This document shows positions 17,482-21,835 of a DNA stretch of 21,835 bases, in pieces; the first letter of the stretch is position 1, and each line of letters begins with the position of its first letter. Both the position numbers and the translations under genes were made by a program. The notes beneath the pieces are model-generated. The model was given only the letters and a program-made list of their open reading frames with translations, made no database searches and had not been told where the DNA came from. This DNA is from Zygnema circumcarinatum (Eukaryota; Streptophyta; Zygnematophyceae; Zygnematales; Zygnemataceae), in the NCBI GenBank assembly GCA_037447605.1, contig CM074810.1, positions 2,358,154 to 2,379,988 on the forward strand, read 5' to 3'.

Positions 17482-18099
17482 AACCCTTGAAACCTTTCAA
17501 TCCTTCAAAATCCCAGTTCATAAGAAAGTTCTAAAGCTTAAAACTGTCTCCTTGAGTCATTCCATTAGTCAATTGCCTCCTTTTTGGTGAATTCAGTCAC
17601 CTTTTTTATTTTTACTCCAAGATGTATTGGTAGAATTTTTGAGGCCAAGATCATATCAAGAGCATGGAACGCGTCAGTTACGGAAAAATTCAGCAAGGCC
17701 ATTGTTGGGTCACTTGGTATGTAAAATAGGTAAAAAAAACTTTGATGATGTGAATTCAAGAATGGGTTCAAAGGGGGTACAGGCTAAGGCATGAGTATAG
17801 GACTATGTTTTATGCTCGTCCCAAAAAAAATCCTCTTGTTGAAGATTGCGATTGTACAAAGTCATAATTACCAATGTGGTGCAATACTTCCCTTCTCTCG
17901 CCCCTTTTCTGCCAACTTTTTGTTGCTAGGAGCATGAGGATGATGGCATGCGATGGACCTCATGTCTCATGTCTAGGACGAGAGTTGTGCATGCTCGCGA
18001 TGCCAACTCATGAGCTATCTCATATCATGTCACGTCACAATAGAGGAAAATGGAATTGATCTCACGATGGCGAGGCCATCTCATGGACAAAGGAAGCAT
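17482..18099. other. 3' flank of the J-protein gene; no supported gene
   Basis: It starts with AAACCC-type telomere-like sequence at the stop codon. A short open frame on the - strand at 17771-17565 is not supported by splice or family evidence. From 17930 on, the sequence is unusually rich in CATG/TCATG. Confidence 0.5.
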
Positions 18100-18540
18100 G
18101 GGAAACCACGACGGGCCACGTCACGACGTATTCATGCGAGTGGTGGTTCGCTCTTGGGCTGAGCCAGATACGACAAAGAGTCCACAAAACGACAAAGTCT
18201 TACAGTGATTTCGGTTACCGAGTTGGTAAGTTTGGTGTGACGCCATCTGTTTTGATGACGTCACAGACACGTGTTGGGCATCGAACGGTGGGATCCGTGA
18301 AAGCTATCCGATATTGACGGTATTGCGATTAAGAAATGTCGATATCATATATCATATATCGAAGGGATACAGTACAGCAATATCTGTCCGATACGGTCCA
18401 TTCCGCCTTTCAGCCGTTGGCCTGTCACTTTCTCTCTCTCTCACTCTCGCTCTCTCTCTCTCTCTCTACACCCTTACTCAAAAAATTCAAAAAGCCTAAA
18501 ATCTGAATAACCCTAAAACCCTAATACTAGCAATCCCGCA
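18100..18540 (+). promoter_or_regulatory. Likely promoter of the FMN hydrolase/riboflavin kinase gene
   Basis: It contains a CACGTCACGACGT stretch near 18117, the palindrome TGACGTCA (18256-18263) and ACACGTGT (18267-18274). A CGATA/GATAT-rich AT stretch (18307-18400), a TC run (18428-18468) and a telobox AACCCTAAAACCCTAA (18509-18524) follow. The order G-box then CGATA cluster matches the region before the gene at 4748. Teloboxes near transcription starts are known in plant housekeeping genes. Confidence 0.5.
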
Positions 18541-18669
18541 TCCCATCCTTCTGCCCTTTCCATTTTCTATTGCCCTTTTCTTTATTTTTTCCTCTCTCTA
18601 TTGCGTCTTTCTTCCTTCCTTTAGCCGTGACGTCCTGTCCAGGCTCTCTCTGCATCGAGGCGTGGTTCC

Positions 18670-21506
18670 ATGGCTTGCAGCGAGCTTTCCGTTGTGGAGG
18701 AAAACCTAACTGAGAATGGAGAGAAGCCCTTAGCGCTTATCCGGCACGTCATTTTTGACCTGGACGGCACCTTGCTGGACACAGGTCAGGACCTGCAAAA
18801 GGGAGGGAAGGAGGGAGGGAGGGGGAGAGGGAGAGGGAGGGGAGAGGGAGCGGGAGAGGGAGAGGGAGAGCGAGATAGAGTGGGGGAGGGAGAGGGAGAG
18901 GGAGAGGGAGAGGGAGAGGGAAAGAGAGGGAGAGGGAGAGGGAGAGCGAGAGATAGTCGGAGAGGGACAGGGAGAGGGAGAGGGAGAGAGAGGTGGAAGG
19001 GGTGGAAGAATGGAACATAGAGTAGAGCACGACAAAATTTGAGATTATTACTTGTTGTCTACATCAACTACTCCTCTTGTCGCCTCTCACTTTCACCTTT
19101 TCCCTCCTCCTCTAGAGAGCCTTGTGCAGGAGGTAGCTCAAATACTGGTAGAGCGTTACAACAAAAAATGGGATCCTAGCGGAGCTGAGAACCGGCTGGG
19201 GAAGAGGCCTCTGGAGGGCGCGCAGGCGATCGTGGAGCAGTTCGAGCTTCCTTGCTCTGCTGCGGAATATCTTTCGGAGAGCCTCATCCTTCTCTCAGAA
19301 AGGTGACAATATAGTCCTATAATTAGTTTAGGGTATCGTCTATGCACGTTTCAGGGTTTTGGCATCTGCAGAGTTCAGGCTTCTTTCAGGTTTACGATGT
19401 CAGGAGCTAGGAGGATGTTGCATCCGTGCTACGATACTAGGGTTAGTTTTTTTAAGGTTAAGATGGGTTTAGGGTTGTCAGGGTTATGAATGTCAGTGGG
19501 GTTAATGTGTCTCGTTCAATTTAGAGGACGTGATTTCTCATCTTATGTATGTATGTGCAGATGGCATAAAGCTAAAGCTCTTCCAGGAGCGAATCGTTTC
19601 ATTAAGCATTTGCAAAAGTTTAATATTCCGCTTGCGTTAGCTTCCAGTTCACCGCGGAAAAATATCATTGCGAAGCTGTCTTATCATCCAGGTGAGGTTT
19701 TGAGCCTCTTTTATGAATTTACAAGGGTGCAATATATCGAGATATAGTCAATTTATGCATGTGTGGACGTATGCTTTTGGCGGATTCAGAATGGAAGGAA
19801 GCTTTTCCTGTAACAGTCGCAGGAGATGAAGTTGCACTCGGAAAACCTAATCCGGAAATGTAAGCTCGCCTCTCCTCTCTCTCTCTCTCTCTCCTCTCTC
19901 TTCCCCATAGTCTCTCCCACTTTCCCTCCCTCTCATCCTCACATGTTCTCCTCAAATTTCGTCTGATCCACGTGCAAGTTTCCTGCTCACCTGTCTTTCG
20001 ATCAGTGGTTGGGCTGAAACAGAATTATAACATCACCTGTAAACTGTAACTGGAACCAAGCAAGCAAGCATGGAACCGTTTAAGAGTTTATGCCTCTTGA
20101 CTTGCTATGCAGATTTTTGGCTGCTGCTGAAAAGTTGAATGCGGAGCCGAGCAGCACTTTAGTGATCGAGGATGCTCCGTAAGGTCTTGCCCCAAAGACC
20201 TAAGCCTCCACTGTTTCGATTGCAGTAAAGATTAAAATATATATACAGAGTGGAACGTATATTTTTATGGATATGTTTATATATGTTCTCCCCTCCCCCC
20301 TTCTCCCTCGTCGCCCTCTCCCTCACCCCTTCCCACTCTCTCCCTCGTTCCTTCTCCGCCCAACTCCCTCTGCTTGTCCCGCTTCCCCCCCCTCCCTGCC
20401 TCTCTCACTCCCTCTTCCGTCCCTCTTTTTCCCTCCTTCACTCTTCTCCTCCTTGTCCCGTGTCTCCCTCTCCCCCTTCCCCTCTCCCGTCCCTCTCCCT
20501 CCTTCACTCTCCCATTCTCACTTTCCCACCTCTCTCCCTCTCCCTCTCCCCATCTCCCTCTCCCCCCTCTCTCCCCTCCCTCTCCCCTCCCTCTCCCCTC
20601 CCTCCCTCCCTCTCCCCTCCCCTATCCACCTCCCTTTTCCCTCCCTCTCTCTCCCTCCCTCTCCCCCCCTTCCCTCTCCCCTCCCCCTCTCCCCCTCCAT
20701 CTCCCCCTCCCTCTCCCCCTCCCTCTCTCCCCCTCCCTCTCTCCCTGCAGTGCGGGAGTGCTGGCCGGAAAGGCAGCCGGCATGGCAGTCTTGGCAGTCC
20801 CCTCCCTCCCCAAGAAGGGAGCGCGCCCTCTCTACCGCGAGGCCGACCAGGTGGTCAGTTCGCTCTTGGATGTCAGACCGGAGCTTTGGGGGCTGCCTCC
20901 CTTTACTGACTGTGAGTAAACTAAGTTTTCCTTCACAAACGAGGAGGAGAGAGAGGGAGGCGGGAGAGGGGGAGAGACGGAGGAGGGAGGAAGGAGGAGG
21001 GAGGGGAAGGGAGAAAAGGGAGAGGAGAAGAGGGAGGAGGGAGAGGAAAATAGGAGGGAGGAGAGAGGGAAGTGGAGAGGGAGAAAGGGAAAGAAGGGAG
21101 GAGGGGAGGAGAGAGGGAGGAGGAGAAGAGGAAGAAGGGAAGGAGGGAGGGAGAGAGGAGGAGGAAGAACTTGTTTGAAGGGTTGAAATTGTTTTGGAAA
21201 CGTCTGAATGCATTACTTTCATGCGATGAAATGAAATTTCAATGTTATTTGGGTTTCTTCAGCTGTGGAGGCTTTTTCAGATTCCTCAATGTTTAGAGTT
21301 TCGATTAGAACCCGTTCCATTTGGTTTTATGGTTTCTTTGCATGTTGTTATGATCTACTGTATCTATTTTTGTGTTGTTTATTTTATAGCTACTTTTGGT
21401 TCATTTTCAGGGGTGAAGGAGGTCCTTCCTATAGATCCGTGGTACATTAAAGGGCCTGTAATTAAAGGCTTTGGGAGGGGTTCAAAAATTCTCGGAATAC
21501 CTACTG
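18670..21506 (+). CDS. Bifunctional FMN hydrolase / riboflavin kinase, 5' part (3' end outside the window)
   Basis: Seven exons: 18670-18784, 19116-19302, 19561-19691, 19790-19859, 20113-20178, 20751-20911 and 21411-21506, with consistent phases; 275 codons plus one base before the last donor. Residues 26-225 are an HAD phosphatase. Motif I is FDLDGTLLDT (nucleophile Asp30, acid/base Asp32), motif II is LALASSSP (about residue 129), the Lys163 region reads LGKPNPEIF, and motif IV is VIEDAPAGVLAGKAAGM (Asp188). From about residue 250 a riboflavin kinase domain begins (DPWYIKGPVIKGFGRGSKIL, then GIPT). It is cut just before the expected Asn of the nucleotide-binding motif. Plant homologues dephosphorylate FMN to riboflavin and phosphorylate riboflavin to FMN. 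The single N-terminus shows no clear transit peptide, suggesting a cytosolic protein. Confidence 0.93.
18798..19003 (+). repeat. (GGGAGA)n homopurine block in intron 1
   Basis: A GGGAGA-type hexanucleotide tandem inside the first intron of the FMN hydrolase/riboflavin kinase gene, which falls within HAD motif I. Confidence 0.9.
19869..19932 (+). repeat. (CT)n block in intron 4
   Basis: A short homopyrimidine run in the intron 19860-20112 of the FMN hydrolase/riboflavin kinase gene. Confidence 0.8.
20287..20748 (+). repeat. Long CCCT/CT homopyrimidine block in intron 5
   Basis: About 460 nearly pure pyrimidine bases running straight into the CCTGCAG acceptor at 20750; the longest such tract in the window. 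Confidence 0.95.
20941..21172 (+). repeat. GGGA/GA homopurine block in intron 6
   Basis: Of opposite polarity to the block in the preceding intron, and only the 161-base exon 6 plus short flanks separate them. Confidence 0.95.
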
Positions 21507-21835
21507 GTGAGTCAATTTTCTTCTTCATTTTTTACTTAAACATGTAGGAGTGTGCTTCAGGAAGCGATCTTCATGCTATGAATCAATGTCTCTGCAAATG
21601 ACCCCTACCACTTCCCTCTGCTTCCTTCTGTGAAGGTTGAGTCTAACAAAACTCCCTTTCCTCTGTCCACGTCCTCTGCTTCCTCTCCTCCCCATACCCT
21701 CTCCCACCTCCCCCCCTCCCCTTTCCCACCTCCCTTTCCCCTTCCCCCTTCCTCTCTCCCCCTACCCCTCCCCTTTCCTCCCTCCCTACCCCCTTCCCCT
21801 TTCCTCCCGCCCTCCCACCTCCCTCCCTCCCTCCC
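21507..21835 (+). other. Intron running off the window end
   Basis: It begins with the GTGAGT donor after exon 7 and ends in a CCCT/CT pyrimidine block (21646-21835). The next riboflavin kinase exon is not reached. Confidence 0.75.

Noticed and set aside
17565-17771. - strand ORF of about 68 codons with protein-like composition
   Set aside because: No start context, splice partners or family resemblance; of a length expected by chance in AT-rich flanking DNA.
1-21835. CRISPR array, rRNA, tRNA or bacterial-type operon
   Set aside because: No spaced direct repeats, no cloverleaf or rRNA-like sequence seen; spliced genes show this is eukaryotic nuclear DNA.
1-21835. Transposon or retroelement coding sequence
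   Set aside because: No transposase, reverse transcriptase, integrase or terminal repeat pair could be identified; only simple repeats and short inverted repeats are present.

Overview
This is nuclear DNA from a eukaryote with many introns, most likely a green plant of the streptophyte line (an alga or early land plant). Three things point there. (1) The last gene begins a plant-type fusion of an HAD-family FMN phosphatase with a riboflavin kinase. (2) One gene is a membrane-anchored J-protein of a type I know from plants. (3) Short runs of the plant telomere motif TTTAGGG/CCCTAAA occur repeatedly. Introns obey GT-AG, and the longer ones are packed with homopurine or homopyrimidine (GGGA/TCCC, GA/TC) blocks. 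I cannot name the species.

I could rebuild five genes by matching splice sites and reading-frame phase at every junction. From left to right: (A) the 3' part of a conserved gene of unknown function, + strand, 232-1884; (B) a novel-looking gene for a 483-residue zinc-finger protein, + strand, 4748-7029; (C) a large seven-exon gene on the - strand, 13721 down to 7893, for a 1212-residue protein with an N-terminal chymotrypsin-fold domain and a long disordered tail; (D) a five-exon J-protein gene, + strand, 14977-17481; (E) the 5' part of a bifunctional FMN hydrolase/riboflavin kinase gene, + strand, 18670 to beyond 21506. B and C converge, and the 5' ends of C and D diverge across about 1.25 kb.

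Three weaker gene candidates lie between these: small spliced models at 2491-2951 (+) and 3881-3532 (-), and an interrupted coding-like stretch at 13873-14380 (+). Sequence upstream of B, D and E carries G-box (CACGTG) elements, with the CRE/TGA palindrome TGACGTCA before D and E, and clustered CGATA-type motifs before B and E. Three perfect inverted repeats are lined up at 14404-14480.

The most interesting object is gene C. Its His and Asp sit at residues 58 and 110 of a chymotrypsin-like domain, but the position expected for the nucleophilic Ser (residue 195 of the model) appears to be Ala, suggesting a pseudoprotease. This domain is fused to a tail with two copies of a KRIxGYGNxS motif. 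The genes do not form an obvious pathway together; E is flavin cofactor metabolism and D is chaperone function.
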